Shown here in pieces: positions 63,224-64,000 of a DNA stretch of 64,000 nt (position 1 is its first letter; each line of letters starts with the position of its first letter). Made by a program: the position numbers and the translations under genes. Origin of the DNA: Streptomyces dioscori (GTDB taxonomy: Bacteria; Actinomycetota; Actinomycetes; Streptomycetales; Streptomycetaceae); NCBI RefSeq assembly GCF_003024195.1, contig NZ_KZ679053.1:186001-250000 (forward strand). The letters are read 5' to 3'. A model generated the notes under the pieces. That model had not been told where the DNA came from and did not search any database. It saw only the letters and a program-made list of their open reading frames with translations.

Positions 63224-64000
63224 ATGCCCGAGCTGTTCGACGCGGTTGACGCGCTCATTGCGTCCCGTTCCCCGCTACCGCCCCCGGCAGAGCGCAGGCG
63301 GCTGCGCCAGGCACATGGCCTGACACTGGACGAGGTGGCCACTGCACTGCAGGTCCGGCGGGCGACGGTCAGCGGCTGGGAATCCGGCAAGACCGAGCCG
63401 CGGCCGCCGGAGCGCGACGCCTACGCGCGGCTGCTGGACCAGCTCGCGGAGCTCTACCCGGCGCCGTCAACGCCGGAGGAGACGGACGCCCCGACGGTGC
63501 CGGCCACGCTCACCGCCGCGCCCGCACCGGCTGACGTGCAGACTCCGTCCGCTGGTGCGGCTATCGAGGCCACGGACACGACTGCAGCCGAGAACACCCA
63601 GACCAGCCGCGCCCCCGCCCCCGCCGCCGCTGCCCCGGCGGCCGCGACGCGTCCGGCTCGCGCCGTCAGGCCGTCGTCGACGTCGCGCCGCCCGGGCGTG
63701 AAGCGGGCGGCCCCGGCCGGAGTTCCGGCGAGCGCCACCGACCCGCGGTTCGAGAACGGTCCGCTGGCGGTCATCGACGTCGATGACGACGGCCAGGTCC
63801 TCGCGTACTGCACCGGCGGGCTGGTCCTGGACGTGCCCGCCAAGTCGATTCCGTCCCTGGTGGACTGGACGCTGCGCGAGGCGAAGCTGGGGCAGCCGAA
63901 GCTGTCCGGTCCGGGCAAGGATGCCGACCCGTTGCTCGTGCTCACCGAGTCGGCGCTGGAGCGCTACGGCCTGCCCGTCGCCCTCACCGACGAGGAGCGC
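63224..64000 (+). CDS. tap: Telomere-associated protein Tap, N-terminal part (runs off the window)
   Basis: The frame from ATG 63224 stays open to the window edge (259 codons). AAGGAGG lies 7 bases upstream. The start MPELFDAVDALIASRSPLPP and the HTH (PAERRRLRQAHGLTLDEVAT, ALQVRRATVSGWESGKTEPR at about residues 20-60) match the N terminus of Streptomyces Tap proteins; a Pro/Ala-rich linker (about 85-165) and a folded segment FENGPLAVIDVDDDGQVLAY follow. Tap binds telomere 3' overhangs and recruits the terminal protein Tpg. A tpg gene would be expected just to the right. The identification rests on remembered similarity of this N terminus. Confidence 0.75.
   Translation, partial: MPELFDAVDALIASRSPLPPPAERRRLRQAHGLTLDEVATALQVRRATVSGWESGKTEPRPPERDAYARLLDQLAELYPAPSTPEETDAPTVPATLTAAPAPADVQTPSAGAAIEATDTTAAENTQTSRAPAPAAAAPAAATRPARAVRPSSTSRRPGVKRAAPAGVPASATDPRFENGPLAVIDVDDDGQVLAYCTGGLVLDVPAKSIPSLVDWTLREAKLGQPKLSGPGKDADPLLVLTESALERYGLPVALTDEER

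Overview
The window looks like an accessory, probably subtelomeric, stretch of a Streptomyces chromosome arm or a large linear Streptomyces plasmid. The signs are very high GC with strong third-position bias, many GTG starts, actinobacterial families (a DUF574-type SAM methyltransferase, DUF427, XRE/MmyB regulators), abundant transposase debris, and at the right edge the first 259 codons of a gene resembling tap, the telomere-associated protein of linear Streptomyces replicons. No rRNA, tRNA or CRISPR array was seen.

Bases 1-13,240 hold redox and detoxification genes: two cytochromes P450, a TetR/SDR pair, a DUF427 protein, a membrane protein, a sulfite-oxidase-like molybdoenzyme, a repeat lipoprotein, a BBE-type flavoenzyme with its MarR regulator, and a methyltransferase. 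Several of these genes lie behind a recurring 18-base palindrome (AGA-N3-AACGTT-N3-TCT) whose last T is the first base of a sigma70-type -35 hexamer. This looks like an undescribed local regulon.

Bases 13,520-14,765 are debris (IS5-type transposase, GH1 beta-glucosidase). Bases 14,830-19,524 are an xdhABC molybdenum hydroxylase operon on the minus strand. Debris follows to 21,660. Bases 21,700-28,280 form a LacI-controlled set (MFS permease, LacI regulator, adenosine-deaminase-like enzyme, solute-binding-like protein without a signal peptide, Gfo/Idh/MocA dehydrogenase); four copies of a TTGTATCGATTCAA-type operator tie the first three genes together.

Bases 28,590-46,700 contain an XRE/SDR pair, an SDR-MFS-GH89 alpha-N-acetylglucosaminidase set, three TetR modules (two with clear twin operators, one driving a frameshifted quinone reductase and one a frameshifted SDR), several alpha/beta hydrolases, and a Fic/Doc-like toxin-antitoxin pair.

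Bases 47,000-64,000 are mobile DNA: decayed IS5, AbiEii and ISL3 pieces; an IS21 istB gene split by a 3.8-kb element carrying two tyrosine recombinases, an HTH protein and a passenger, with 11-base inverted ends; then a Tn7-like gene set (tniQ, tnsA-like, tnsB, tnsC) bordered by a G/T-rich arm with three repeats. The TnsA homologue appears to have lost its nuclease residues. Beyond it lie a coupled operon (small membrane protein, sigma factor, unknown protein), several perfect hairpins, and tap preceded by three repeats spaced 11 bases apart.
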